Assembly (NCBI GenBank): GCA_964371725.1
Contig: CAYJNQ010000006.1
Span: 1-64,000 of the forward strand
Direction: 5' to 3'
Origin: JAAYCI01 sp964371725
Lineage (GTDB): Bacteria > Bacillota > Clostridia > Oscillospirales > Ruminococcaceae
DNA length: 64,000 bases
How positions within the stretch are numbered: the stretch's first letter is position 1; every line of letters begins with the position of its first letter. The notes beneath the pieces are model-generated. The model was not told the origin of the DNA. It saw only the letters and a list, made by a program, of their open reading frames with translations, and ran no database searches. Both the position numbers and the translations under genes were made by a program. Shown one piece after another: positions 42,948-51,781 of this stretch.

Positions 42948-42985
42948 GGCGGGCTCCATCGGAGTCCGCCCATTTTGTTGAAAAC
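42948..42985 (+). terminator. terminator after rpsU
   Basis: GGCGGGCTCC pairs with GGAGTCCGCC (one wobble) across a 3-base loop, followed by an interrupted T-run. The yqeG ribosome site comes directly after, so some read-through into yqeG is likely. Confidence 0.68.
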
Positions 42986-43000
42986 ATGGGAGGGGATTTT

Positions 43001-43507
43001 TTGCGTGTGTTGACACCGGATTATTATTTTAAAAACGTCACCCATATTCGGCCGGAGTTTCTTCGTGAATTGGGCATCAAAGCCTTGGCTTTGGATGTCG
43101 ACAACACGCTTACCGAACATGATAGCCAGCACGTGCAAGAAGATGTTGGGCAGTGGCTTGCGGATATGCAAAAAGCAGGCATTAAACTGATGCTTGCAAG
43201 CAACAACCTGCCAAAGCGCGTAGAGCCGTTTGCAAAAACGGTACACTTGCCCTGTGCCAGTTTTTGCTGCAAGCCCTCTCCGCGGTGGTTTTTTGAAGCC
43301 AAAAAACGCTGGGGATTGCCACGCAGTGAAATTGCCTTGGTGGGAGACCAAATTTTCACAGATGGGCTTGCAGGGCGATTTTCGGGCGTAAAGGTGTTTT
43401 TGGTGAAGCCTTTGGCCGTGGATATCAAATGGAGCATTATGATGAAAAGAAAGCTGGAAACACCGTTTTTGGCGAAATATTTCAGAGATGGCGGCAAGCT
43501 ATATTGA
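43001..43507 (+). CDS. yqeG: YqeG-family HAD phosphatase
   Basis: A 168-residue HAD subfamily IIIA phosphatase. The nucleophile motif is ALDVDNTLTEHD near residue 35, SNN near residue 71 is motif II, KPSP near residue 91 gives the motif III lysine, and GDQIFTDGLAG near residue 114 is motif IV. YqeG proteins are related to phosphatidylglycerophosphate phosphatases and are common in Firmicutes. I take the TTG at 43001, 5 bases after GGAGGGG, over ATG 42986, which lies before that site; LRVLTPDYYFK fits the family N-terminus. The M24 peptidase gene follows 44 bases on. Confidence 0.88.
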   Translation: MRVLTPDYYFKNVTHIRPEFLRELGIKALALDVDNTLTEHDSQHVQEDVGQWLADMQKAGIKLMLASNNLPKRVEPFAKTVHLPCASFCCKPSPRWFFEAKKRWGLPRSEIALVGDQIFTDGLAGRFSGVKVFLVKPLAVDIKWSIMMKRKLETPFLAKYFRDGGKLY

Positions 43508-43551
43508 TACGGAATCCCCAGAAACAAGCATCGGTGTCGGAGAGTGAAACT

Positions 43552-44625
43552 ATGGATGGTGTGCGCATAAAAAAATTGCAAGAGACGTTACAGGGAGACT
43601 TTGAAGCGGCTCTTATACAAACACAAAGCAACCGATTTTATCTTCTGGATTTTGACTCGAGCGATGCGGGCACTTTGCTGATTTTACCGAGTGCCTGCTA
43701 TTATTTTGTGGATGCGCGCTATATTGAAAGTGCCGAAAACAAGGTGAAAACGGCAGATGTTATATTGCAAAAAAACCTGTATGCGCAAATGAAAGAGATT
43801 TTGCAAAAAGAGGGCGTTGGCCTTGTGCATATAGAGCGAGAATGCACACTGGCACAATACGATACTTTGAAAGAAAAACTGCCGGAATTTGCCTTCGATA
43901 AAAGCGACGCCCTTACGTCGGCGCTGCGCCGCCTGCGGGCGGTGAAAGACGAAGAGGAGCTCTGCCGTATACGAAAGGCACAGACCATTACAGATGCCTG
44001 TTTTGCGCACATTTTACCCCGCATTGCGCCCGGCGTGCGTGAAGTGGATTTGATGCTGGAAATGGAACATTTCATGCGGGCAAACGGCGCCGAAAGCGTG
44101 GCCTTTGACACCATTTTTCTATGTGGCGCCAATACGAGCTTGCCACATGGGCGGCCGGGGGAAACGCGCTTAAAAAAAGGGGATTTCATCACGATGGATT
44201 TTGGTGCAAAGTACCGCGGCTACAACTGCGATATGACGCGCACCGTTGCCCTTGGAAAGCCAAGCGAAAAACAGCGCGAGGTATACGAGGTTGTGAAACA
44301 TGCGCAGTGGTCTGCCCTGCAGAACCTGCGTGCGGGGTTGATTTCCAGCGAGGTAGATACGGTGGCCAGAGACCTGATTCGCAAGGCCGGGTATGCCGAA
44401 TGTTTCGGGCATGGGCTTGGGCATGCGGTGGGCATTGATATCCACGAAGAACCGCGCCTGTCCCCGCTGTGTGATGAAAAGGTGTTGCCGGGCATGGTGC
44501 TCACAGTAGAGCCGGGAATTTACCTGCCCAAACAATTTGGTTGCCGCATTGAAGATACAGTGGTTGTGGGCGAAAGGGGCTGCGAGGCACTGCCAAGTAG
44601 CCCTAAGGAATTGCTGATATTGTAA
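43552..44625 (+). CDS. M24 metallopeptidase, Xaa-Pro aminopeptidase type
   Basis: A 357-residue enzyme that removes N-terminal residues before proline. The creatinase-like N-terminal domain covers about residues 1-130. The pita-bread domain has all five metal ligands: DFGAKYRGYNCDMTR (two Asp), GHGLGHAVG (His), TVEPGIY (Glu) and RIEDTVVV (Glu). ATG at 43552 follows GGAGAG at 7 bases; the open frame upstream to 43429 overlaps yqeG. It precedes efp, a gene order common in Firmicutes and apt because EF-P relieves ribosome stalling at prolines. Confidence 0.93.
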   Translation: MDGVRIKKLQETLQGDFEAALIQTQSNRFYLLDFDSSDAGTLLILPSACYYFVDARYIESAENKVKTADVILQKNLYAQMKEILQKEGVGLVHIERECTLAQYDTLKEKLPEFAFDKSDALTSALRRLRAVKDEEELCRIRKAQTITDACFAHILPRIAPGVREVDLMLEMEHFMRANGAESVAFDTIFLCGANTSLPHGRPGETRLKKGDFITMDFGAKYRGYNCDMTRTVALGKPSEKQREVYEVVKHAQWSALQNLRAGLISSEVDTVARDLIRKAGYAECFGHGLGHAVGIDIHEEPRLSPLCDEKVLPGMVLTVEPGIYLPKQFGCRIEDTVVVGERGCEALPSSPKELLIL

Positions 44626-44654
44626 AAAATAGGGCATCCATCCCGGTAAAAGCC

Positions 44655-44683
44655 TTGAAAACAAGGGGCATATCAGATAAAAT
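44655..44683 (+). promoter_or_regulatory. promoter of efp
   Basis: TTGAAA (44655-44660), 17-base spacer, TAAAAT (44678-44683). Leader about 48 bases; efp may also be read from upstream. Confidence 0.6.
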
Positions 44684-44737
44684 GAAAATAGAACAAGAAT
44701 AGACTGTGGCAAATAGCCAAATTTTGGAGGAATAAAC

Positions 44738-45295
44738 ATGATTTCAGCCGGAGATTTTCGCAATGGTGCAACATTCGAACAAGAAGGACAGGTTTTGCAA
44801 GTGGTGGAATTTCAGCACGTAAAACCGGGAAAGGGTTCGGCTTTTGTGCGCACCAAAACCAAAAATGTGATGACCGGTGCCGTAACCGAAACCACGTACA
44901 ACCCGTCTGACAAATTTCCGGTGGCACAAATCGAGCGCCGGGAAATGCAGTATCTGTATGAAGACAGCGGCCTGTACTATTTTATGGATACGGAGAGCTA
45001 CGAGCAAATTCCTTTGAACGAAAGCGACTTGTCGGCTGCATTTAAATTTGTAAAAGAGAATGAAAATGTGCTGGTTTTGAGCTATAAAGGCAATGTTTTT
45101 GGTGTGGATGTGCCGAATTTTGTGGTGCTGCAAATCACACAAACAGAGCCGGGCATGAAGGGCAACACCGCCACGAACACACTGAAACCGGCCACACTGG
45201 AAACAGGCGCCGAGGTACGTGTGCCACTGTTCATCAACGAAGGTGAATCCATTCGCATCGATACGCGCACGGGTGAATACATGGAACGCGCTTAA
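44738..45295 (+). CDS. efp: elongation factor P
   Basis: A 185-residue, three-domain protein that enters the ribosomal E site and helps peptide bonds form at polyproline stretches. The modified-loop position is K32 in VKPGKGSAF. Both OB domains are complete, and the C-terminus has the family signature around residues 150-180 (VRVPLFINEGE, IRIDTRTGEY). Length is standard. GGAGGAATAAAC precedes the ATG at 44738. K32 rather than Arg excludes the rhamnosylated type. Confidence 0.97.
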   Translation: MISAGDFRNGATFEQEGQVLQVVEFQHVKPGKGSAFVRTKTKNVMTGAVTETTYNPSDKFPVAQIERREMQYLYEDSGLYYFMDTESYEQIPLNESDLSAAFKFVKENENVLVLSYKGNVFGVDVPNFVVLQITQTEPGMKGNTATNTLKPATLETGAEVRVPLFINEGESIRIDTRTGEYMERA

Positions 45296-45319
45296 AAAGC
45301 AAACAACAAGGAGGGAAAT

Positions 45320-45715
45320 ATGAAATTATCAGAGAAAGCCGCATACATCAAAGGTTTAACAGAGGGCATGGAGCTGGACACAGACAAAAAAGAAGTGCGC
45401 GTTATCAAAGAGTTGTTGGAACTCGTTTCAGAGATGGCTGCAGACGTGGAGGACATTGGCGCAGACCTTACCAATTTGTACGATGCATTTGAAGAGCTCG
45501 ACGAGGATCTTGGCATGGTGGAAAGCGAGATGTTCGGCGGCATGGACAATATGCTTATGGATGGGATTCATGAAATATGCTGCCCGAACTGCCAAGAAAT
45601 TGTGGTGTTAGACGAAGAAATTCTGTGCAATGGGGATGTGATTTGCCCGGATTGCGGAGAAAAAATTGAGTGGGAAATCGACACTTGCGACTGTTGCGGT
45701 CACGAGGACGAATAG
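45320..45715 (+). CDS. small acidic zinc-ribbon protein of clostridia (CD1247 N-terminal-like)
   Basis: A 131-residue protein. The N-terminal half is an acidic helical region beginning MKLSEKAAYIKGLTEGM. The C-terminal part has C-x2-C (CPNC) and C-x2-C (CPDC) pairs plus a last C-x-C-C, forming a zinc ribbon near residues 88-127. Similar proteins often follow efp in clostridia and carry the CD1247 N-terminal domain name in annotations; function is unknown. AGGAGG precedes the ATG at 45320, 24 bases after efp, so the two are co-transcribed. A strong terminator follows. Confidence 0.85.
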   Translation: MKLSEKAAYIKGLTEGMELDTDKKEVRVIKELLELVSEMAADVEDIGADLTNLYDAFEELDEDLGMVESEMFGGMDNMLMDGIHEICCPNCQEIVVLDEEILCNGDVICPDCGEKIEWEIDTCDCCGHEDE

Positions 45716-45755
45716 AGCTGGCTTACCGCTTAAAGTAAAACCGAATAGAAAACAA

Positions 45756-45792
45756 AATGGGGCTGTTTCAACAAAATTGAAACAGCCCCATT
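45756..45792. terminator. bidirectional terminator between zinc-ribbon and GDPD genes
   Basis: A perfect 16-bp stem (45756-45771 with 45777-45792) and 5-base loop between convergent genes. Its GCTGTTTCAA core is shared with the terminator at 4394. Confidence 0.85.
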
Positions 45793-45803
45793 GCATATGC
45801 AAA

Positions 45804-46625
45804 TCAGATGCCTTTATAATAATCGGGCTCCGGTTCATAATATTCAAAAATCAACATTTCGTTTTGGCTTTCCAGAAAACGGTGGTTGTCTTCCGGCCTT
45901 AGCGTCCAAGTGGCACGCATACAAACCAAAGCGACCGGATAAGTGGTGAGAGGGCGTTTGCCTTTTTGGTAAGCGATGAAGTGTGGCCGCCCAAGAAAAT
46001 TTGTGAACAGCCGGGATACCGCAAAGCTTTGCGGCGTATAACCAAGGCTGTGCATCGGTGCACTCAACTGCCCGCGCAGCACCCCGGGTACATTTTTTTT
46101 AAACCAACGCACGATGCGTGGGTCAAAGCTTTCAATGGCAATGTCCCCGTCATAAAGGCGTAAAATGCGCCAGGTGTTTTCACACAAAGCCTTGTAATCT
46201 TTGCCGGGCTTCAACTCTAAAAGCAGGGGCACCTTACCGTTGACAAGAGAGAGAACCTCTTGCAAGGTGGGGATTTTTTGCTCGGTGTCGAACAAGTGAA
46301 GGGTTTGCAAATGCGCAAGGGTGTGCTCTTCCACATTTCCTTGCTCTTTGCAAGCGCGCTCCAGCCCAACATCATGAAACACAATCACGTCCCCATCGCT
46401 TGAAAGGCGCAAATCCATCTCAATGCCATAACCGGCATCCATGGCAGCGGTGAAGGCGGCCAAACTGTTTTCGGGAATGGATTCATCTTTTTGATGCAGG
46501 CCGCGGTGCGCAAGGTTTTTTCCTTGAAACGGCCTGCGCTGTTCCGGGTCACACTCTCCGGGGAGCAGCAAAAAAATAAGCAACAAAGCCAGGGCACAAA
46601 AGCCAACCAAAACAGTGAGAAGCAA
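45804..46625 (-). CDS. membrane-anchored glycerophosphodiester phosphodiesterase
   Basis: About 273 residues. A single N-terminal hydrophobic helix is followed by the GDPD barrel: NLAHRGLH (catalytic His), ENSLAAF, IEMDLRLSSDG (metal Glu and Asp), FHDVGLERA (second His) and LELKPG. The family splits glycerophosphodiesters into an alcohol and glycerol 3-phosphate, and may recycle lipids or teichoic acid parts. Start is uncertain: TTG at 46625 has GGGGGTG just before it, TTG at 46646 has no site. A strong promoter lies upstream and transcription should start near 46673. Confidence 0.87.
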   Translation of the reverse strand: MLLTVLVGFCALALLLIFLLLPGECDPEQRRPFQGKNLAHRGLHQKDESIPENSLAAFTAAMDAGYGIEMDLRLSSDGDVIVFHDVGLERACKEQGNVEEHTLAHLQTLHLFDTEQKIPTLQEVLSLVNGKVPLLLELKPGKDYKALCENTWRILRLYDGDIAIESFDPRIVRWFKKNVPGVLRGQLSAPMHSLGYTPQSFAVSRLFTNFLGRPHFIAYQKGKRPLTTYPVALVCMRATWTLRPEDNHRFLESQNEMLIFEYYEPEPDYYKGI

Positions 46626-46679
46626 AAAAACACCCCCATGCCGCAAAAATTTTTATCAAAAACGCGAACAATCCACTTT

Positions 46680-46708
46680 AGTATACCCTGTTTTGCACGG
46701 TGTTTCAA
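46680..46708 (-). promoter_or_regulatory. sigma-A promoter of the GDPD gene
   Basis: Minus strand TTGAAA (46703-46708), 17-base spacer, TATACT (46680-46685). Confidence 0.75.
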
Positions 46709-46827
46709 ATGGATTTTCCCAAATTCACACAAAGGCAGGTGGATGCCCAAAAAAACGGGAAATGAGCGGGGTGGCAAACCGTGGAGCCAAAGTACAAAAT
46801 GGGTGCCAAAATTCGCCTGTTTTCACA

Positions 46828-46858
46828 TTTACAACATACCCCCCGGTTATGATACAAT
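46828..46858 (+). promoter_or_regulatory. possible promoter of the two-component operon
   Basis: TTACAA at 46829 and TACAAT (46853-46858) are 18 bases apart. A leader of about 110 bases to the response regulator follows. No direct-repeat operator is clear. Confidence 0.4.
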
Positions 46859-46974
46859 GGAATACATAAAAGCAAGAAGGCAGGTAAATGGTTTCGGGCA
46901 AAATGCTGTGCCCGAAAAGCCGGCGCTACAGCATTTCGGTTTTCAAAACACCCATAAGATTCGGAGGTAAAGGT

Positions 46975-47661
46975 ATGATAAAAATATTGATTGTGGATGA
47001 TGAGCCCAGAATTCGGGAGCTGATTCGGGAACACTTAACCCATGAAGGTTACCTGGTGGAAGAAGCAGCCGACGGTTCCGCGGCACTTGTGAGTGTGCAA
47101 AATGGGGGGATAGACCTGATTTTACTCGACATCATGATGCCATTCATGGATGGGATGAGTGTGCTGCGGGAAGTTCGCAGGCGAAAGATAGATGTGCCGG
47201 TTATTATGCTTACGGCAAGGGGCGAAGAGTATGACCGCGTGGCAGGCCTTGAAAGCGGCGCCGATGACTATGTGGTGAAACCATTTTCACCAAGGGAGCT
47301 TGTGGCGCGCGTGAAAGCGGTGCTCGCGCGTACTTTGCCCAAGGAAAAGGCAGACGGAGAGAGCTATGTGTTTGGGGGGCTTTCGGTGGATACCATTTCG
47401 CATACGGTGAAAATCGATGGCGAAATTGCTGAATTGACACCCAAAGAGTTCGATTTGCTCGTCTTTTTGGCCGCCAACCGTGGCATTGCACTTTCACGGG
47501 AAAAAATTCTGCAAAAGGTGTGGAATTATGACTACATCGGTGAAGACCGCACGGTGGATACCCATGTAAAAATGTTGCGTAGCCATTTGGGAAGCTACCG
47601 CCATTACATTGTAACGGTGTGGGGTGTGGGCTATAAATTTGACCCGGAGGCAAAGGCGTGA
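46975..47661 (+). CDS. OmpR/PhoB-family response regulator
   Basis: A 228-residue regulator. The receiver domain has the acidic pair in VDDEP, the phosphorylation site D53 in LLDIMMP, and the lysine of VVKPFSP near residue 104. The C-terminal winged helix (about 130-225) has LTPKEFDLLVFLAAN and the recognition segment RTVDTHVKMLRSHLG. ATG at 46975 follows GGAGGT at 6 bases; the frame is open back to 46888. It overlaps its kinase gene by 4 bases. Targets and signal are unknown; the divergent GDPD gene is a possible target because the two share a 350-base gap. Confidence 0.93.
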   Translation: MIKILIVDDEPRIRELIREHLTHEGYLVEEAADGSAALVSVQNGGIDLILLDIMMPFMDGMSVLREVRRRKIDVPVIMLTARGEEYDRVAGLESGADDYVVKPFSPRELVARVKAVLARTLPKEKADGESYVFGGLSVDTISHTVKIDGEIAELTPKEFDLLVFLAANRGIALSREKILQKVWNYDYIGEDRTVDTHVKMLRSHLGSYRHYIVTVWGVGYKFDPEAKA

Positions 47662-49187
47662 AACAGCCGCTTCAATTGAGAAACTGGTTTTCGGGGAGCA
47701 TCCAGCGCAAGCTAACCCTGTTTGTGGTGCTTGTTTGCCTTGTGCTCATCGGCCTATTTTGGGTGTTTGCCGTGCAGTTGTTGCAGCCGGCCTACAACAT
47801 GTCAATTCGAAGGGAATTGGAGGGCACGCTGGAAACCTTTGTGGCCGTGTTGGACGAGGCAGCCCAAGACGGCGTGCCCCTCACCGGCTACTATGTAACA
47901 GAGACCGGTGTGGTGAAAAGCCTGTCGCCGGAGAGCATCGCCTTGCTGAACGAAGAGATTGAGCAGGGGCGCATGAACATCGATGACGTGTGCATCGACA
48001 TTTCGGACAAGAGCCTAAACAATGTGTTTTTGCAAGAAAACCTGTCGTCTGTGTGCACTTTGCACAATGCAAGCGGAATGCTGGGGGAATCCACGGGCCC
48101 AAATGGAGACGTGGCACAACTTGTGCGCGGTGAAGTGTTTGCCTATGGCCATTGCGATTTGGTTTTGGATATGCAAATGGTGGTGGGGCAAAAAACACAA
48201 AACGAAGAAGTTGCTGTGGTGCTTTCGGTTGGCCTTGAGCGTGTGCCACAGGCTACCGAAGTGTTGAAGGAGCTCATGTTTTTTGTGGGCCTCTTGATGA
48301 TGTGTGTGGCCGTTTTGCTGGCTTGGATTTTCAGTTTTTGGTTCACAAAACCACTGCGTAGGCTGTCGGCGGCAACGAAGGAGGTTACAAAAGGCAATTA
48401 CGACGCCCGCGTGCAGGTGTTGGGCGCAGATGAAATTGCCCACCTCTCCACCGATTTCAACCACATGGCGGAAGAGGTGCAAAAATCGTATGAGTCACAG
48501 CGGGATTTATACGCGAATGTGAGCCACGATTTGCGCACGCCGCTTACCCTAATCAAAGGTTATGCAGAGACATTGCGCGATTTGACGGGCGGTGACCCCA
48601 AGAAACGAACGGAACAGCTCAATGTGATTGTGGACGAGAGCAACCGCTTAAGTGCTCTTGTCAACAATGTGCTGGAGCTCTCGCGTATGTCAAGCGGCGT
48701 GGAAAAATACAACCCCGTGTGTTTCGATTTGACACAGCTCTGCGAGGAAGTGGGCGAGCGCTACGAGGGAGCCGGCACCGGCGACAACTATCACTTCGTT
48801 TTCGAGGGCGAGCAGCCCTTGGACGTGATGGCCGACCCCGAATTGTTGCAACGCGCCTTGCATAACCTCTTGGGCAATGCCCTCAAACACATCGGCGAAG
48901 ACGGCTATATTGGCCTGCGTGTGTTTAAAACACAGGAAAATCGCGCGCGTGTGGAAGTGGTCGACCATGGAGCGGGCATCTGCGAAAAGGACATGCCACA
49001 CCTGTTCGATAAATATTACCGCAGCAGGGCCGATTCGGGAAAACCGGGTACGGGGCTTGGGCTCTCTATCACAAAGGCCATTTTCACAGCCGGCGGTTTA
49101 TCCTATGGTGTAGATAGCAAGGAGGGCGAGGGCGCGCGGTTTTGGTTTGAAATTGATTTGCACAAAACACCGTGCAAAAAACAATAA
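47658..49187 (+). CDS. sensor histidine kinase
   Basis: A 509-residue membrane kinase, partner of the preceding regulator. Membrane helices near residues 18-42 and 200-226 flank an outside sensor domain of about 155 residues. HAMP follows (about 226-280), then the dimerisation domain with the phosphorylated histidine in VSHDLRTPLTLIKGY near residue 292. The ATP-binding domain has the N box NLLGNALKH, the G1 DHGAGI and G2 GTGLGLSI. GTG at 47658 overlaps the regulator stop. The signal is not evident from the sensor domain. Confidence 0.94.
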   Translation: MKQPLQLRNWFSGSIQRKLTLFVVLVCLVLIGLFWVFAVQLLQPAYNMSIRRELEGTLETFVAVLDEAAQDGVPLTGYYVTETGVVKSLSPESIALLNEEIEQGRMNIDDVCIDISDKSLNNVFLQENLSSVCTLHNASGMLGESTGPNGDVAQLVRGEVFAYGHCDLVLDMQMVVGQKTQNEEVAVVLSVGLERVPQATEVLKELMFFVGLLMMCVAVLLAWIFSFWFTKPLRRLSAATKEVTKGNYDARVQVLGADEIAHLSTDFNHMAEEVQKSYESQRDLYANVSHDLRTPLTLIKGYAETLRDLTGGDPKKRTEQLNVIVDESNRLSALVNNVLELSRMSSGVEKYNPVCFDLTQLCEEVGERYEGAGTGDNYHFVFEGEQPLDVMADPELLQRALHNLLGNALKHIGEDGYIGLRVFKTQENRARVEVVDHGAGICEKDMPHLFDKYYRSRADSGKPGTGLGLSITKAIFTAGGLSYGVDSKEGEGARFWFEIDLHKTPCKKQ

Positions 49188-49393
49188 AAAACCGCGAAAA
49201 AACAATGGGTTTGCCCCAAATGGTGTCGACACGGTCTGAAAAATTGCAAAACATCTCTTGTGTGCATTCGTGAACCTGGGTTTAGATGTATGAACCAAGC
49301 TGTGCACAGAGGTGTTTTGCTGTTTTTTGTAAGCTAAGCGTGTGTTCAGGCAATGCCCTGCTTCTTTGTTTTGAAGAAGTAAGAGGGCGACGC

Positions 49394-49423
49394 TTGCAAT
49401 TTACTTGCTACAGAGGGTATAAT
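49394..49423 (+). promoter_or_regulatory. promoter of the vitamin B6 kinase/trmL operon
   Basis: TTGCAA (49394-49399), 18-base spacer, TATAAT (49418-49423). The gap before it (49188-49393) has no gene; it contains two small hairpins (near 49280 and 49360) but no terminator. Confidence 0.65.
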
Positions 49424-49475
49424 TAAGAGACAGCAAATTGAAGGCCGACTTTTGCGGCGGAAAGGAAGAGCCTGC

Positions 49476-50321
49476 ATGGAAATGCCAAAGCGTGTGCTTT
49501 GCCTCATGGATCTTTCCATTGTGGGTCGTGCCAGCCTTGCCTGTGTGCCGGGGGTGATGGCGTCCTGCGGGGTGCAATGCTGCCCTTTTCCGGCTTCGAT
49601 GCTTTCTACCCACACGGGCGGTTTTGACAATGTGCAAGTGATAGACCTGGCTCCGTTTGGTATGCGTGCGCTGGAACACATTGTGGCACAGGGCACGCAG
49701 TTTGATGCAGTTTATATTGGCTACATGAACAGCCCGGCCCAGTTTCGTTTGGCAGAGCAAGTGCTGGTGCACTATGCAAACAGCTTTGTGGTGGTGGATC
49801 CGGCTGTGGGGGACGATGGCGCCTTGTATGCCGGAATCACGGACGAAACCGTGCAAAGTATGAAATCGCTTTGTGCAAAGGCCAATCTCATCACCCCCAA
49901 CATCACGGAAAGCGCGCTGATGATGGGGGAAGACCCCCGAAAATGGACAGAGGAAGCGGTGAAAGATAGCTTGCAATTCTGGGCAAACAGGGGTGTGTCT
50001 GTCTTGGTAACCAGTGTGCCCGGAAAGAAAGAGGAGTTGTTGATGCTGGGCAGGGTGCCGGGCGAAGCGGGGCATTTTAACATTAAAATAGAGCGTCAAA
50101 ATGGAAGTTTTCCTGGCACAGGAGATTTGTTCACCTCGGCGGTGACGGCCTTGTATTTACAAGGGTTTTCCCTGAAAAAGGCGGCGGAAACGGCCGCTGT
50201 ATTCATTGCAAAAGCACTGCGCCACACCATACAGGGTGGCGCAGTGGCACGGCAGGGCATCTGGTTTGAGCCTTTCTTGCCGTGCTTGAGCGAAGCGCTT
50301 GCAAAGGAGCGAAGCGAATGA
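49476..50321 (+). CDS. pyridoxal/pyridoxamine kinase (PfkB-like superfamily)
   Basis: A 281-residue kinase of the vitamin B6 salvage type, phosphorylating pyridoxal, pyridoxine or pyridoxamine. The N-terminus CLMDLSIVGRASLACV replaces the usual SIQSHVVYGHVG stretch, as in clostridial members. VVVDPAVGDDGALY and LITPNITESALMMG are typical, and the anion-hole and base motif is FPGTGDLFTSAV near residue 209. ATG at 49476 has a GGAAGAG site. Several PLP enzymes lie in this window (IscS, LegC). It overlaps trmL by 4 bases. Confidence 0.88.
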   Translation: MEMPKRVLCLMDLSIVGRASLACVPGVMASCGVQCCPFPASMLSTHTGGFDNVQVIDLAPFGMRALEHIVAQGTQFDAVYIGYMNSPAQFRLAEQVLVHYANSFVVVDPAVGDDGALYAGITDETVQSMKSLCAKANLITPNITESALMMGEDPRKWTEEAVKDSLQFWANRGVSVLVTSVPGKKEELLMLGRVPGEAGHFNIKIERQNGSFPGTGDLFTSAVTALYLQGFSLKKAAETAAVFIAKALRHTIQGGAVARQGIWFEPFLPCLSEALAKERSE

Positions 50322-50827
50322 ATGAAGAACAAAATGCCTTGCCGTTGCACATTGTGCTTGTGGAACCGCAAATTCCGCAGAATACGGGAAACATTGCACG
50401 CACCTGCGCATGCACCGGTGCCGTATTGCATTTGGTAAAACCGATGGGCTTTACCGTGACGGACGCAAAGCTTAAGCGTGCGGGGCTGGATTATTGGAGC
50501 CGGCTCGACATCCGTTACCATGAAAGCCTAGAGGCGTTTTTAAAACAGGCGCCGGGTCCTTGCTTTTTCTTCACAACCAAGGCGGGTAACCGCCACACAC
50601 AGGCACAGTACCCAAAGGGTAGTTGCCTTGTGTTTGGGCGGGAAGATGCCGGCCTGCCCATGGAGTTGTTGCAACAGCAAAAAGAGCACTGTGTGCGCCT
50701 GCCCATGCGCGGCAATTTGCGCAGTTTGAATTTGTCAAATGCGGTGGCTGTGGGTGTGTATGAGGTGCTGCGCCAATGGAATTTTTGTGGCATGGAAAGC
50801 CAAGGGGTTTTGGCAGAGATGGAATAG
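50318..50827 (+). CDS. trmL: tRNA (cytidine/uridine-34 2'-O)-methyltransferase TrmL
   Basis: A 169-residue SPOUT methyltransferase that methylates the wobble ribose of certain leucine tRNAs. The knot-fold motifs are present: LVEPQIPQNTGNIARTCACT at the N-terminus, VFGREDAGLP near residue 108, and LPMRGNLRSLNLSNAVAVGVYE near residue 127, where AdoMet binds. The ATG at 50318 has AAGGAG 8 bases before and overlaps the kinase stop; the frame is open to 50282. Size matches the family. Confidence 0.95.
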   Translation: MNEEQNALPLHIVLVEPQIPQNTGNIARTCACTGAVLHLVKPMGFTVTDAKLKRAGLDYWSRLDIRYHESLEAFLKQAPGPCFFFTTKAGNRHTQAQYPKGSCLVFGREDAGLPMELLQQQKEHCVRLPMRGNLRSLNLSNAVAVGVYEVLRQWNFCGMESQGVLAEME

Positions 50828-50863
50828 TATGAGATTGTCTTGAAGGGTAGAGAGTGTGTGAAT

Positions 50864-51739
50864 ATGAAGAAGAGAACATTTGTGGTTTTAACCGATTCGG
50901 CTTGCGATTTAACAGAGGAAATGGAAAGAGAGAGCGGTGTGGACATTCTATCGTTCCAAATTACGATGGATGGCGAAAGCTATTGGGAACGCATCGATTT
51001 CACGCCGGACAAATATTATGCAATGCTGGAAAGCTGTGAAGGCATTCCGTCCACGGCACATATCACAACGTTACGGTTTGCAGAGCGGTTTATGGAATAC
51101 GACGACAGTGGTATACAGCAAGTTTTGTATGTCAGCATCAATTCAACTGGTTCAAACACCCATGCGGCGGCACAAATGGCCGTAGAAGAATTCCGCACAG
51201 AGCGCCCAAACAGCAACATGGAAATTTGGATTGTGGACAGCCACACCTACTCCATGCCCTTTGGTTGGTATGTGGCCGAGGCGGCATTTAAACTGCAAAA
51301 CGGGGCCGAGATGCGCGATGTGGTGGAGTGGCTTGAAGATGTGTATGCGCGCATCGAAGTGGTGCTGGGGGCCTACACTTTGCGCTTTCTGAAAAAGAGT
51401 GGCCGTGTGAATGCAGCGGCGGCCTTTGCAGGGGAACTGTTGGGGCTGAGGCCTGTGTTCACACTTATTGATGGGGTGAGCCGTGTGCAGAAGAAAGTGC
51501 GCGGCGACAAACTGGTGGTGCCGGCCATGATAGAATGCATGAAAGCGCGATGTGAGGAAGGCTCTGATTATATCATTGCGGGCACAGATGAGAAGAATAT
51601 GAAAGAGTTGGCGGCGGCGTGTGAAAAAGAGTTTAAAAAGAAGCCGCTGTGTATATCCAAACTGGGGGCGGCCGTGTCTACCAACACGGGGCCACAGGCA
51701 CTGGGAATTGGCTTCTTGGGCGAAAAGCGTGCGCATTAG
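50864..51739 (+). CDS. DegV-family fatty-acid-binding protein
   Basis: A 291-residue DegV protein. It begins FVVLTDSACDLTEEM and has HITTLRFAERF, the SINSTGSNTHAAA fatty-acid site near residue 91, and VDSHTYSMPFGW near residue 125. In staphylococci such FakB proteins bind fatty acids for phosphorylation by FakA; no FakA gene is nearby. SFQITMDGESYWERIDFTPDKY is a usual family segment. Start at ATG 50864 by homology, with only a modest GAGAG site; earlier TTG/GTG codons exist from 50840. Confidence 0.9.
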   Translation: MKKRTFVVLTDSACDLTEEMERESGVDILSFQITMDGESYWERIDFTPDKYYAMLESCEGIPSTAHITTLRFAERFMEYDDSGIQQVLYVSINSTGSNTHAAAQMAVEEFRTERPNSNMEIWIVDSHTYSMPFGWYVAEAAFKLQNGAEMRDVVEWLEDVYARIEVVLGAYTLRFLKKSGRVNAAAAFAGELLGLRPVFTLIDGVSRVQKKVRGDKLVVPAMIECMKARCEEGSDYIIAGTDEKNMKELAAACEKEFKKKPLCISKLGAAVSTNTGPQALGIGFLGEKRAH

Positions 51740-51781
51740 GCGCACCGGATAGGCCCGGGCGGCGCAGGAAAGGAGACCATC

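Noticed and set aside
51152..51745. A 197-codon minus-strand frame opposite the DegV gene.
   Set aside because: Histidine- and phenylalanine-rich shadow translation without ribosome site; the DegV gene is clear.
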